A stretch of 64,000 nt of DNA, taken from contig JAZKJF010000009.1 in the NCBI GenBank assembly GCA_040384465.1, forward strand, positions 76,729 to 140,728. The letters are read 5' to 3'. Position 1 is the stretch's first letter. The number at the start of each line of letters is the position of its first letter. The position numbers were made by a program, and so were the translations under genes. The notes under the pieces are model-generated. The model ran no database searches, was not told the origin of the DNA, and worked only from the letters and a program-made list of their open reading frames with translations. Of this stretch, positions 26,921 through 35,375 are shown in pieces. This DNA is from UBA5078 sp040384465 (GTDB lineage: Bacteria > Pseudomonadota > Gammaproteobacteria > Pseudomonadales > Pseudohongiellaceae).

Positions 26921-27886
26921 TCAGTAGAGGTGGCACGCCACCAGCCTGCCATCAGGCATCGGCTGGAGCTGCGGAGTCTTGTGCCGGCAGACCTCCATCA
27001 CCTTGGGGCAGCGGCTGGCGAAGCGGCAGCCTTCCGGCACATTCACCGGCGAGGAAATCTCCCCGGTGATGGCGGTCGAGGGGCGCGAACGCTCAGTGTC
27101 AGGATCCGGCTCGGGGTTGGAGGCGATGAGCACCTGCGTGTAGGGGTGCAGCGGATGAAAGTAGACATCATTGACCGGGCCGATCTCCACCAGCGAACCG
27201 AGATACATCACCGCCATGCGGTCGCTGACATAACGCACCATAGACAGATCGTGAGCGATGAACAGCAAGGTCAGGCCCATGGTCTGCTTGAGTTCGTTGA
27301 GCAGGTTCACCACCTGTGCCTGCACCGAGACGTCGAGCGCCGAGATCGGTTCATCACACACCACGAACTCCGGCTCCAAGATCAGCGCGCGCGCAATGCC
27401 GATGCGCTGACGCTGGCCGCCTGAAAATTCGTGTGGATAGCGGGACAGATGATCGGCGTGCAGACCGACGCGCTCCAGCCACTCGGCAGCCTTATCGCGC
27501 GCCGCACTGAACGAGGCCAGACGATGCAGCAGCAGTCCCTCGGCGATGATCTCACCGACGGTCATACGCGGATTCAGCGAGGAATACGGGTCCTGAAAAA
27601 TCATCTGCATCTTGCGGGAGAAGCGCTGAAAATCCTTCGCCGCGTAACGCGCGGGCAACTGCTCACCGCGATACGCCACTGAGCCCGAGGTCTTGTCATG
27701 CAGACCGAGCAGCGTCTTGCCCAGCGTGGATTTACCAGAACCACTCTCGCCTACCAGACCCACAATTTCGCGCTCGGCAATCGTGAAGCTCACTTTGTCG
27801 ACGGCATGCACGCGCTTGCCGTGGCCGAGATCGAAATAGCGCGTCAGTTCGCTGATGCGGACCAGATCGGCTCGTGAATCAGTCAT
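26921..27886 (-). CDS. Peptide ABC transporter ATP-binding protein (OppF-like), second importer
   Basis: 321 aa from the ATG at 27886, which overlaps the stop of the OppD-like gene by 8 nt; a longer reading upstream would lie inside that gene and lacks family sequence. Walker A GESGSGKSTLGKTLLG, Q-loop QMIFQDPYSSLNPRMTV, signature FSGGQRQRIGIARALIL, Walker B FVVCDEPISALDVSVQ, and Cys-containing tail GCRFASRCPKVMEVC. Energises the importer encoded by the five-gene operon on this strand. Confidence 0.93.
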   Translation of the reverse strand: MTDSRADLVRISELTRYFDLGHGKRVHAVDKVSFTIAEREIVGLVGESGSGKSTLGKTLLGLHDKTSGSVAYRGEQLPARYAAKDFQRFSRKMQMIFQDPYSSLNPRMTVGEIIAEGLLLHRLASFSAARDKAAEWLERVGLHADHLSRYPHEFSGGQRQRIGIARALILEPEFVVCDEPISALDVSVQAQVVNLLNELKQTMGLTLLFIAHDLSMVRYVSDRMAVMYLGSLVEIGPVNDVYFHPLHPYTQVLIASNPEPDPDTERSRPSTAITGEISSPVNVPEGCRFASRCPKVMEVCRHKTPQLQPMPDGRLVACHLY

Positions 27887-28901
27887 GGCCGCCTCCGTAG
27901 TAGATTCCCGAAACGCTGTGCGGCGCCTGGGCGTGATGCAGCCAGCAGCGCGCGTAGTGGGCGTCGGCCACCGACATCGGCGCCGGGAGCTGTGTCGCAC
28001 ACACTCTCATGGCATGAGGGCAACGCGGGCAGTAACCGCAGCCAACGGGGGGCGCAAACAGATCGGGCGGGCTGCCCTCGATAGGCATCAACTTCTGCAC
28101 TGCGTCGCGCTGGTTAGTCGGCATCGCCTGCTTGAGGCCGAGCGTGTAGGGGTGGGAGGAGCGATAGAACACATCGTCCACACTGCCAGACTCCACGACT
28201 TTGCCCGCATACATCACCGCCACGGCATCGGCCATGCGTGCCACGACGCCCAGATCGTGCGTGATCAGAATGATCGCCATGCCGGTCTCGGCCTGCAGGT
28301 CTTTGAGAAGATCGAGAATCTGCGCCTGAATGGTCACGTCCAGCGCCGTCGTCGGTTCGTCGGCAATCAGAAGCGTTGGCTTGCAGGAGATCGCCATGGC
28401 GATCATCGCACGCTGCAACATGCCGCCGGAAAACTCGAAGGGATACTGTGCAGCACGACGGGCCGCCTCGGGAATCCGCACCAGTTCCAGCAGTTCAACC
28501 GCGCGGGCCATCGCCTGCCGATGGCTGTAGCCACGATGCACCTGCAGTGGCTCGGCGATCTGATCTCCAATAGTCATCGTGGGATTGAGTGAGGACATCG
28601 GGTCCTGGAAGATCATGCCGATCTCGGCGCCGCGCACCTCTCTGCCCTCCACCGTTTTGCGACCCAGAATCTCGATGCCCCGTAGCTTGGCTGAGCCGCC
28701 CATAATGCGTCCCGGCGGCATCGGGATCAGTCCCATCAGCGCCTGCACGGTCACCGATTTGCCGCAGCCGGACTCGCCAACGATAGCCAGTGTGCGGCCT
28801 GCTTCCACCGTGAAATCGACACCGCGCACCGCTTTCACCGTGCCGCCGTAGGTGTCGAACTCTACCAGCAGATTACTGACTTCGAGGAGTGGTGGGTTCA
28901 T
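27879..28901 (-). CDS. Peptide ABC transporter ATP-binding protein (OppD-like), second importer
   Basis: 340 aa. Walker A GESGCGKSVTVQALMGL, Q-loop MIFQDPMSSLNPTMTIG, signature FSGGMLQRAMIAMAISC (the usual R before Q is L), Walker B LLIADEPTTALDVTIQ, and a four-cysteine tail GCGYCPRCPHAMRVC. It overlaps the upstream permease by 4 nt and the OppF-like gene by 8 nt, so it is translationally coupled in the operon. Confidence 0.92.
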   Translation of the reverse strand: MNPPLLEVSNLLVEFDTYGGTVKAVRGVDFTVEAGRTLAIVGESGCGKSVTVQALMGLIPMPPGRIMGGSAKLRGIEILGRKTVEGREVRGAEIGMIFQDPMSSLNPTMTIGDQIAEPLQVHRGYSHRQAMARAVELLELVRIPEAARRAAQYPFEFSGGMLQRAMIAMAISCKPTLLIADEPTTALDVTIQAQILDLLKDLQAETGMAIILITHDLGVVARMADAVAVMYAGKVVESGSVDDVFYRSSHPYTLGLKQAMPTNQRDAVQKLMPIEGSPPDLFAPPVGCGYCPRCPHAMRVCATQLPAPMSVADAHYARCWLHHAQAPHSVSGIYYGGGHD

Positions 28902-30277
28902 TCAAAGCTCCTCATACGCGCATCGAGCGCATCGCGCAGGCCGTCCCCGAGCAGATTGAACGCCAGCACCGTGATGCTGATGAACAGCGAGGGGAAAATC
29001 AGTTCATGCGGATGCGTCAGCATTCGGGCGAGTCCTTCATTGCTCATGCTGCCCCACGACGCAGTGGGCGGTGCCACCCCCATGCCGATGAAAGACAGGA
29101 AGGCCTCGGTAAAGATGGCACTTGGCACGGCAAAGGTCAGCGTGACCAGAATCACGCCCATGGTATTGGGGATCATGTGGCGCCATACCAGATAACTATT
29201 CTTCGCCCCTAGCAGCCGCGATGCACTGATGTAAGCCTCCTGACGAATCTGCAGAATCTGCCCGCGCACCAGTCGCGCCGTCGCGGGCCAAGCTAACACC
29301 ACCAGAGCGATCAACATGGGCACAATGCCACTCTCACCGGGGCCGATGCCGAACACTACCTGAAAGAGAATCATGAACAGCAGGAAGGGCAGCGCCACGA
29401 CAAAATCCGCGAAGCGCATCATTAGCTGGTCCACACGCCCACCGAGAAAACCGGCTGTCGCCCCATAGGCAACTCCCAACAGCACATAGAGGAAAGGCGC
29501 GACGATGCCGATGAAGAGTGACACCTGAGCACCGGCCATCAGACGTGCCAGCATGTCACGACCAAGATAATCGGTGCCCAGAGGATGCAGCGCGAGATGA
29601 ACCTCGTCGCCAATAGCCAGCGCCACGTCGGCAGGAGCCAATTCTCGCTCACGTACTTCGTCCAGAGTAATGACGCGGTTGACCGGCACGGCGAGGGTTT
29701 GATAATTCGCAGTGAAGGTACCGTCCGCCGCTTGTACCACCAGGGTGTAGTAATAGGTGTCGGGGCGCAGGTCGAGTCTGTCTTCGTAATGTCCTGCCGC
29801 CGGAGTGGGGAAATCGGCAATGGGTAAACCAAACGCCATCTCGTCATCCACGGCAAAAATATTGCGATAGAGACGGTAACCGGCGGCACCGGGCACGGCA
29901 TCCCAATGCAAGCGCACGGACTGAGAGTTCGCCGCCATCGCCTGACGCAGACCACTGCCCCCGACGAACTCGGCTGCGACAGTGCCATCCCATGGGGCAT
30001 AAGGCGACACGATAGTGGCGCTGCGATCCGCACCTGGCGCCTGACTGATCTGATCAATGTCCTGCCGCGCCGGGTCCACCTGCCACAACCAGGGACCGAG
30101 CAAAGCAAACGCCAACAGACCGACGATCAGCCACAATGACACGATGGCGCGTCGATTCTTTTTCAGGCGAGTCCAAGCATCCTGCCAATAGGACTGGGAA
30201 GGACGGGCGATGCCGTGAATATCGACTCGCTGCGGCAGCGGTGCAAAGTCGGCGGGCGTGAGCTGAGAGTCTGTCAT
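28898..30277 (-). CDS. OppC-like permease with a fibronectin-III-like periplasmic insertion
   Basis: 459 aa, about 150 longer than a normal OppC/DppC (~300). The OppC N-terminal segment (SYWQDAWTRLKKNRRAIVSL) and TM1 (~45-67) are followed by a periplasmic loop. Within it, residues ~114-200 read as a fibronectin type III-like beta sandwich: SVRLHWDAVPGAAGYRLYRN, then YEDRLDLRPDTYYYTLVVQA with the typical Trp and Tyr positions. After HPLGTDYLGRDMLARLMAGA comes the usual five-helix permease core with SRLLGAKNSYLVWRHMIPN as EAA loop. The insertion is in frame and clean, so it is not an assembly error. It may contact the binding protein. It overlaps its neighbours by 4 nt on both sides. Confidence 0.88.
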   Translation of the reverse strand: MTDSQLTPADFAPLPQRVDIHGIARPSQSYWQDAWTRLKKNRRAIVSLWLIVGLLAFALLGPWLWQVDPARQDIDQISQAPGADRSATIVSPYAPWDGTVAAEFVGGSGLRQAMAANSQSVRLHWDAVPGAAGYRLYRNIFAVDDEMAFGLPIADFPTPAAGHYEDRLDLRPDTYYYTLVVQAADGTFTANYQTLAVPVNRVITLDEVRERELAPADVALAIGDEVHLALHPLGTDYLGRDMLARLMAGAQVSLFIGIVAPFLYVLLGVAYGATAGFLGGRVDQLMMRFADFVVALPFLLFMILFQVVFGIGPGESGIVPMLIALVVLAWPATARLVRGQILQIRQEAYISASRLLGAKNSYLVWRHMIPNTMGVILVTLTFAVPSAIFTEAFLSFIGMGVAPPTASWGSMSNEGLARMLTHPHELIFPSLFISITVLAFNLLGDGLRDALDARMRSFE

Positions 30278-31206
30278 TGCAGCCGCACCCTCGGATCAAT
30301 CCAGCCGTAGAGCAAATCCACCACAATCACCATGAAGACGAGAAACGCCCCATAGAACACCGTCGTACCCATGATCACGGTGTAGTCCAACTGCTGCACC
30401 GCCTGCACGAAATAGCGACCAAGACCGGGAATCGCAAACACCAGCTCCACTACAAAACCACCAGTGGTGATAGCAGCAATCGCCGGACCGAGCACGGTGA
30501 TGACAGGCAGGATGGCATTGCGAAGTTGATGACGAGTGAAGATTCTGGCGGCAGGCAGGCCTTTGGCTTTGGCAGTGCGAACGTAATCAGAGTGAATGAT
30601 TTCGAGCATCGACGAGCGCATCAGTCGCGTGAGATAGGCCATCGTGCCTATGCCCAGCACCAGTGCAGGCAGCAACATGTGACTCACGGTACCCCAGCCC
30701 GCCACCGGCAACAGCGACACGCCGAACAACGCATTCAGATTCACGAGCGACAACTGCCCCAGCGCCGCGAATACGAAACTCGGCACCGAGATGCCGAGAA
30801 TCACGAGGAACATGATGATGGTGTCCGGCAGGCGATTGCGATACAGAGCGGTGAGCGCCCCCCACAACACACCACCCAGAGCAGCAAAAATCACCGCGAG
30901 AATACCGAGCGTTGCCGAGACAGGAAAGTGTTCGCGGATGATGTCGTTGACAAGGCGATTCTGCTGGGTGAAGGAGATCCCGAAATCACCCTGCAGCAGA
31001 TTACCAATGTAGATGAAGTATTGTTCGGTCAGCGATTTATCAAGCCCATACTTGGCTTCGAGATTAGCGCGAATAGCTTCATTCGTAGCGCGCTGACCAG
31101 AAAGCGGATCACCAGGCACGTTATGCATGGCAAGGAATGTCGCGGTGGCAATAAACCAGACCGTGATGATTCCCTGTATCAACCGCTTAAGTGTGTACTT
31201 CCACAT
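30274..31206 (-). CDS. Peptide ABC transporter permease (OppB-like)
   Basis: 310 aa from the ATG at 31206 (MWKYTLKRLIQGIITVWFIA), the canonical OppB/DppB start; 36 further upstream codons do not look like a permease. About six membrane segments. FLAMHNVPGDPLSGQRATNE is the normal first periplasmic loop, and YVRTAKAKGLPAARIFTRHQLRN is the EAA motif. It pairs with the insert-bearing OppC-like permease, whose start it overlaps. Confidence 0.92.
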   Translation of the reverse strand: MWKYTLKRLIQGIITVWFIATATFLAMHNVPGDPLSGQRATNEAIRANLEAKYGLDKSLTEQYFIYIGNLLQGDFGISFTQQNRLVNDIIREHFPVSATLGILAVIFAALGGVLWGALTALYRNRLPDTIIMFLVILGISVPSFVFAALGQLSLVNLNALFGVSLLPVAGWGTVSHMLLPALVLGIGTMAYLTRLMRSSMLEIIHSDYVRTAKAKGLPAARIFTRHQLRNAILPVITVLGPAIAAITTGGFVVELVFAIPGLGRYFVQAVQQLDYTVIMGTTVFYGAFLVFMVIVVDLLYGWIDPRVRLQ

Positions 31207-31270
31207 TGCTTTTGTTGTACGCCTTGTAAGTTTGCTTCGATTCCGGAGCCCAGGAGCGGGGCACAGTGCT

Positions 31271-31304
31271 GCTGACACGCCGTGAATACATCCTTGTAGG
31301 CTCG
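31271..31304. repeat. Short dispersed repeat, copy 1
   Basis: GCTGACACGCCGTGAATACA then TCCTTGTAGGCTCG. The same words with small indels (GCTGGACACGCCCGTGAATA then CTTCCCTGTAGGGCTCG) occur at 63964-64000. Confidence 0.7.
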
Positions 31305-31417
31305 GGCGCCGCATCCCTGCGGTGCACGGTCATCCGCTCTGCGCCCCACTCCTGAACTCCTGCTTTCGCAGGTATCTTCTACCTTGCGCTCAATCTTCCT
31401 GCGGCTGGCACCATGCG

Positions 31418-31559
31418 CAGCGGCAGAGGGCCTCACCCGCTTCAGCGGCATCAAAGACCAGCGCCGCACGCAGCAAAAAGACCTTGGGCTTTTTGCGGAG
31501 TAAGGGCACCCCGGAGGGGCGCGGTCAGCCGCAGAAGCGGGTGAGGCCCGCTGCCGCTG
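31418..31559. repeat. 26-bp inverted repeat flanking a ~90-nt centre
   Basis: The arms 31418-31443 (CAGCGGCAGAGGGCCTCACC...) and 31534-31559 are reverse complements at 25 of 26 positions. The centre contains AAAAAGACCTTGGGCTTTTT, which can itself fold. It could be a miniature mobile element or a large structured leader or trailer. Confidence 0.8.
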
Positions 31560-31570
31560 CTGACTCCCCG

Positions 31571-33271
31571 CTAATCCGCAACTTCAATGTATGCCCGCGA
31601 ATAATCAGCCTCGGCGCCGAACACCCGACGCAAGATACCTTTGACTTGCGGGTGCGTCGCATACGTCCAGCCGCGCTCGTAATTGCCGATGAAAACAGCA
31701 TCTTCGTGAATGATGCGCTGCACTTCGCCGAAGGCATCCATACGAGTTTTCGGGTCGAGCGAATTCTGGGCGATTCGCACCTGCTCATCGAGCGCCGGGT
31801 TGAAATACTTGCCACGGTTATTGAGATTCCAGGAAGCGAACAGATCGGCAAAAGTAAGCGGATCGTTGTAGTCCGGCCCCCAGCCGTTGAGGATCAGATC
31901 GAATTCTCCGGCGTTCATCTTGGCGATACGTTGGCCGAAGATCTGCGCGTCGATCACGATCTCAAGGCCGAGGTGTTTGCGGAAAATTTCCTGATAATAC
32001 TGAGCAGAAACGGTGGCGACCGGCGTGGTGTCCGCAAGCAGAACCAAAGGGGGAATCTCGGTCAGTCCCAGCTCCTGCTTGGCCAGTTCGAGATGCTGGC
32101 GAGCCAGTGCAATATCATAAGGGTATTCAGGTGCCGGGTATTCCTCGCGGAAAGTTTTCTCCACGCCCTGCAACCAGATCGGAAAAATGCTCTTCGCCGT
32201 CAGATAGCCCGGCAACTTGATGACGCGGTCCACCAACTCGCCACTGTTCTGCACCATTTGCAGCGCTTTGCGCAGATTCACGTTGCTGGTGATGCGCTCC
32301 GGGCGATGATTGAAATCCATGAAGAAGACGCTGCCGTCCATGAAACGATTGATATGCCAGCGCTGCTGCATGGCGGTTTCCAGCATCTCCGCACCCAGCT
32401 CAGTCATGGCAATGCGCTGGTCTTTGAAGAGATTCAGCAAGGTGTTGGAGTCAGTCGTCATGTACGCAGCATTGATCGCATTCAACTTCACACTGTCCGC
32501 ATTCCAGTAGTGAGGATTCTTCTCCATACGCAAGCTGGACCCATGCACCCAGCTGGTCAGCATGAAGGGGCCGTTGTACAGCATCTCGTCGGCATCGGCG
32601 CCGTAGCGGCCATTGGTGGAGCGGAAGAATTCTTCGGACATCGGCAGATAGGTGGTGAAAGCCGTCAGTTTGTCGAAGTACGCAATCGGCTGTACCAGTT
32701 CCACTTCCAGAGTGCGGTCATCCAGAGCGCGCACGCCGACGGAGTCTAAAGGCATCTGCCCGGTATTGGCTGCTTCGGCATTCTTGATGGGATAGAGAAT
32801 AAAGGCGTAATTGGAAGCAGTGGCAGGATCGATGGCAGTCCGCCAGGCAAACACGAAATCGTGGGCGGTCACGGGCTGGCCATTGCTCCAGCGTGCGTTT
32901 TCCCTTATCCGGAAGGTGACACGGGTACCATCAATCTCCCACTGTTCGGCCATCCCCGCTTCGACCTGGTCGTGCTCATCGTAGCGCAGCAGACCCTCCA
33001 TCAAATGGCCGAGCACCATGATACTGATCGAATCGGTTGCCTGGGTGCTGTTCAGCTGCGGGGGTTCGTCGCGCAGATAGATGCTGATTTCGTTGTTCTC
33101 GATATCGACTGCGCCGGCAGCACCGCTGGCACCACTACTGGTCAGTCCCGCGATGAAGTCGAGCACCACCATGAGAATCGTAATCGCCAGCACGGCGACC
33201 ACTGCATAGATAGCAAGCTGCTTTCCGGCGGAGCGGACGAAGCTGTCATCTGTGCTGAGCGGTGACTTCAT
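31571..33271 (-). CDS. Peptide ABC transporter substrate-binding protein (OppA-like), membrane-anchored
   Basis: 566 aa. SBP_bac_5 family: the opening motif IYLRDEPPQLNSTQATDSIS, then WEIDGTRVTFRIRENARWSNG and FVFAWRTAIDPATASNYAF are OppA/MppA signatures. The N-terminus has a hydrophobic stretch at ~15-38 (IYAVVAVLAITILMVVLDFI) preceded by ~14 polar residues and followed by a Ser/Gly/Ala linker with no clear cleavage site or lipobox. It is thus probably anchored by an uncleaved helix. It delivers peptides to the OppBC-DF-like transporter encoded just downstream, 364 nt away. Confidence 0.88.
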   Translation of the reverse strand: MKSPLSTDDSFVRSAGKQLAIYAVVAVLAITILMVVLDFIAGLTSSGASGAAGAVDIENNEISIYLRDEPPQLNSTQATDSISIMVLGHLMEGLLRYDEHDQVEAGMAEQWEIDGTRVTFRIRENARWSNGQPVTAHDFVFAWRTAIDPATASNYAFILYPIKNAEAANTGQMPLDSVGVRALDDRTLEVELVQPIAYFDKLTAFTTYLPMSEEFFRSTNGRYGADADEMLYNGPFMLTSWVHGSSLRMEKNPHYWNADSVKLNAINAAYMTTDSNTLLNLFKDQRIAMTELGAEMLETAMQQRWHINRFMDGSVFFMDFNHRPERITSNVNLRKALQMVQNSGELVDRVIKLPGYLTAKSIFPIWLQGVEKTFREEYPAPEYPYDIALARQHLELAKQELGLTEIPPLVLLADTTPVATVSAQYYQEIFRKHLGLEIVIDAQIFGQRIAKMNAGEFDLILNGWGPDYNDPLTFADLFASWNLNNRGKYFNPALDEQVRIAQNSLDPKTRMDAFGEVQRIIHEDAVFIGNYERGWTYATHPQVKGILRRVFGAEADYSRAYIEVAD

Positions 33272-33379
33272 GAATCATTCCGGGAGGGTGGCTGCGCTGC
33301 TGGTGTGTACTGCAGAGTCATCCGAAGAATACCCCAGCCCTCGGGGCGAGTCGATAGAGCCAACGCTCATCCCAAACTC

Positions 33380-33487
33380 TGTGGGAGCGGGCCTTGCCCG
33401 CGAGGCAATCCTGCAGTAGCTTGGCAGACAGAGACGTGCATGGCATTCACGGGCAAGGCCTTTATGCCCTTCGGGTACGCTCCCACA
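33380..33487. repeat. Composite REP-like element with one short and one long arm
   Basis: The left arm is the short form TGTGGGAGCGGGCCTTGCCC followed by GCGA (from 33380). The right arm (33449-33487) is the long form, GGGCAAGGCCTTTATGCCCT then TCGGGTACGCTCCCACA, matching the 9241-9339 element. The right arm ends 18 nt before the mscS start codon. Confidence 0.88.
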
Positions 33488-33504
33488 TCCACAGGAGACA
33501 GTGC

Positions 33505-34323
33505 ATGGAACAAGAATTAGAACAAGTCACGGCGATCTACACTCAGGTCACCAGCTTTCTCGTGAATTACAGCTTCCAGATCATTGGCGCCATCATCATC
33601 TTCCTCGTCGGCATTGTGGTGGGACGCAAGATCGGCAACATGGTGCTGCACCTGTGCCTGAAGCGAAATATTGATGTCACGCTGAGCAACTTCATCGGTA
33701 GCACGGTGCGGCTGATTGTCATCGTGATGACGGGCATCATCGCGATGAGCAAGCTGGGCATCAGCATCACTCCCTTCGTGGCAGCGATTGGCGCTGCGTC
33801 GCTGGGTGCCGGTCTGGCTGTGCAAGGCCTGCTTTCCAACTATGGCGCGGGCCTCAACATCATCCTCACACGGCCCTTCGTGGTCGGTGACACCATCACC
33901 GTACAGGGTGTCAGCGGTGTCGTCAAAGAGGTGCATCTGGCCTACACCATTCTCAGCGACGAAGATGAAGTCAGCATCACTGTGCCTAACAAGCATATCG
34001 TGGGCGAGATCATTCACAATTCGCAGGCCGACAGCATTGTCGAGATGACCGTTGGCATCGCCTATGACAGCGATCCGAGAGTAGCCATTCAGGCAATTCT
34101 CAGCGCACTGCGCCGCGTCGAAGGCATCAGCGCGCACCGTGAGCCGCAAGTAGGCATTGAGGAGTTCGGTGATAGCCGCATTGAACTTGGCATTCGTTTC
34201 TGGGCGAAGACCATCGTGCGCTACGAGACTCACTACATCGCCAACATGACCATTTACGATGCCTTGCAGAAAGCCGGCATCAGCATGCCCTTCCCGCAGA
34301 GCGAAGTGCGCCTGCTGCAATAG
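33505..34323 (+). CDS. Small-conductance mechanosensitive channel (MscS family)
   Basis: 272 aa from the ATG at 33505, preceded by AGGAGACAGTGC; earlier in-frame codons read through the REP element. Three membrane segments: ~17-40 (FQIIGAIIIFLVGIVVGRK), ~65-85, and the pore-lining TM3 FVAAIGAASLGAGLAVQGLL with its Gly/Ala pattern. The MscS beta domain (FVVGDTITVQGVSGVVKEVH) and alpha-beta C-terminal domain follow. It releases solutes during hypo-osmotic shock. Length is near that of E. coli MscS (286). Confidence 0.93.
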   Translation: MEQELEQVTAIYTQVTSFLVNYSFQIIGAIIIFLVGIVVGRKIGNMVLHLCLKRNIDVTLSNFIGSTVRLIVIVMTGIIAMSKLGISITPFVAAIGAASLGAGLAVQGLLSNYGAGLNIILTRPFVVGDTITVQGVSGVVKEVHLAYTILSDEDEVSITVPNKHIVGEIIHNSQADSIVEMTVGIAYDSDPRVAIQAILSALRRVEGISAHREPQVGIEEFGDSRIELGIRFWAKTIVRYETHYIANMTIYDALQKAGISMPFPQSEVRLLQ

Positions 34324-34325
34324 AG

Positions 34326-34373
34326 ATGGGGTCAGAGTAAAAATACAGTACTGTATTTTTACTCTGACCCCAT
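34326..34373. repeat. 48-bp perfect palindrome
   Basis: Arms ATGGGGTCAGAGTAAAAATA + CAGT (34326-34349) and the exact complement (34350-34373), no loop. It begins 2 nt after the mscS stop and ends 31 nt before the sulfurtransferase ATG. GGGGTCAGAGTAAAAA ends are a recurrent motif near Y1/REP transposases in several proteobacteria, as I recall. As RNA it would form a strong hairpin and could terminate mscS. Confidence 0.9.
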
Positions 34374-34404
34374 TTCTCGGCCCCGACTTTCTTGGAGAAC
34401 AGCT

Positions 34405-35280
34405 ATGTCCGATGTAGAACTTCCAGGCGCGCTGGTCAGTGTGGACTGGCTGGCCGCCGCGTTACAGGAGCCATCGCTGATCGTGCTCGACGCCAGCTGG
34501 CACATGCCGGGCAGTGCCCGTGATGCCGAGGCGGAATGGCTGGAGCAGCGCATTCCCGGCGCTCGCTTCTTCGATTTCGACACCCGCATCTGTGACCGCG
34601 ATTCCAGCCTGCCGCACATGATGCCCGGCGCGGAGCTGTTCACCAGTGAGCTGCGACGGCTAGGCGTGAACAGCGAGAGCACCGTGATTGTGTATGACAG
34701 CGTCGGCATCTTCTCCAGCCCGCGCGCATGGTGGATGCTGCAGGCTATGGGGCTTCGCCAGAGCGCGGTGCTCGATGGAGGATTACCCGCCTGGAAACAG
34801 GCAGGACTGCCAGTGCACGGTAAAGAAACCACCCCGACGCTACAGAGCGGCACTTTCACTGCACACTACAGACCGGCGCTGATCAGCGATTGGCGGGAGG
34901 TGTTACTGGCGACATCGGCCAGTGATGTCAGCATTCTGGATGCACGCTCTGCGGATCGCTTCTACGCCCGTGCGCCAGAGCCAAGGCCCGGATTGCGGGG
35001 CGGGCACATGCCGAGCGCACGCAGCCTGCCTTTCGATCAATTGATCAGCCAGGGACGCATGCGACCTGTTGCCGAGCTGCAGCCACTCCTGGCAGCCCGC
35101 GCGCCGCAATCCAATCGCATCATCGCCAGCTGTGGCTCGGGCGTCACTTCCTGTGTCATCGCCCTGGCGGCGCATCTGGCGGGGTACCGTGATGTCGCCG
35201 TGTACGACGGCTCATGGGCTGAGTGGGGAGCCGATGCGACGCTGCCGGTTCAGACTTCTGATCACCAAGCGTCACAATGA
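34405..35280 (+). CDS. sseA: 3-mercaptopyruvate/thiosulfate sulfurtransferase (tandem rhodanese)
   Basis: 291 aa, the size of SseA. An inactive N-terminal rhodanese domain (LVSVDWLAAALQEPSLIVLD ... RAWWMLQAMGL) is followed by the catalytic domain with active loop CGSGVTSC (Cys243). The CGSGVT form points to mercaptopyruvate as sulfur donor. RGGHMPSARSLPF is the family's GHIPGA-like motif. It moves sulfane sulfur to cyanide or thiol acceptors in the cytosol. Stands alone; the upstream palindrome separates it from mscS. Confidence 0.92.
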   Translation: MSDVELPGALVSVDWLAAALQEPSLIVLDASWHMPGSARDAEAEWLEQRIPGARFFDFDTRICDRDSSLPHMMPGAELFTSELRRLGVNSESTVIVYDSVGIFSSPRAWWMLQAMGLRQSAVLDGGLPAWKQAGLPVHGKETTPTLQSGTFTAHYRPALISDWREVLLATSASDVSILDARSADRFYARAPEPRPGLRGGHMPSARSLPFDQLISQGRMRPVAELQPLLAARAPQSNRIIASCGSGVTSCVIALAAHLAGYRDVAVYDGSWAEWGADATLPVQTSDHQASQ

Positions 35281-35375
35281 TAGAGAGAATACATCTCATT
35301 TAGCTGGTGAAAGCATGGGACATGTGACGTAAATTTCGTATACTGCCGGGACGAAAAAATCACTGATTGCATACT

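Larger units (their letters stand above)
31207..31570. other. Intergenic region with dispersed repeats between binding protein and permease genes
   Basis: 364 nt with no supported gene. It separates the OppA-like gene from oppB, although both read on the minus strand. It holds a 26-bp near-perfect inverted repeat (31418-31443 and 31534-31559) with a ~90-nt centre, and a short repeat (31271-31304) that recurs at the right end of the window. GC-rich and probably composed of repeat debris. Confidence 0.75.

Noticed and set aside
26758..27069. 103-codon plus-strand frame across the orphan terminator and REP element
   Set aside because: It reads through a terminator and a hairpin repeat into the antisense of an ABC ATPase; not protein-like.
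34326..34373. The 48-bp palindrome as an ordinary terminator only
   Set aside because: The T run lies inside the stem rather than after it. It may still stop transcription, but the perfect loopless symmetry and end motif fit a dispersed repeat better.
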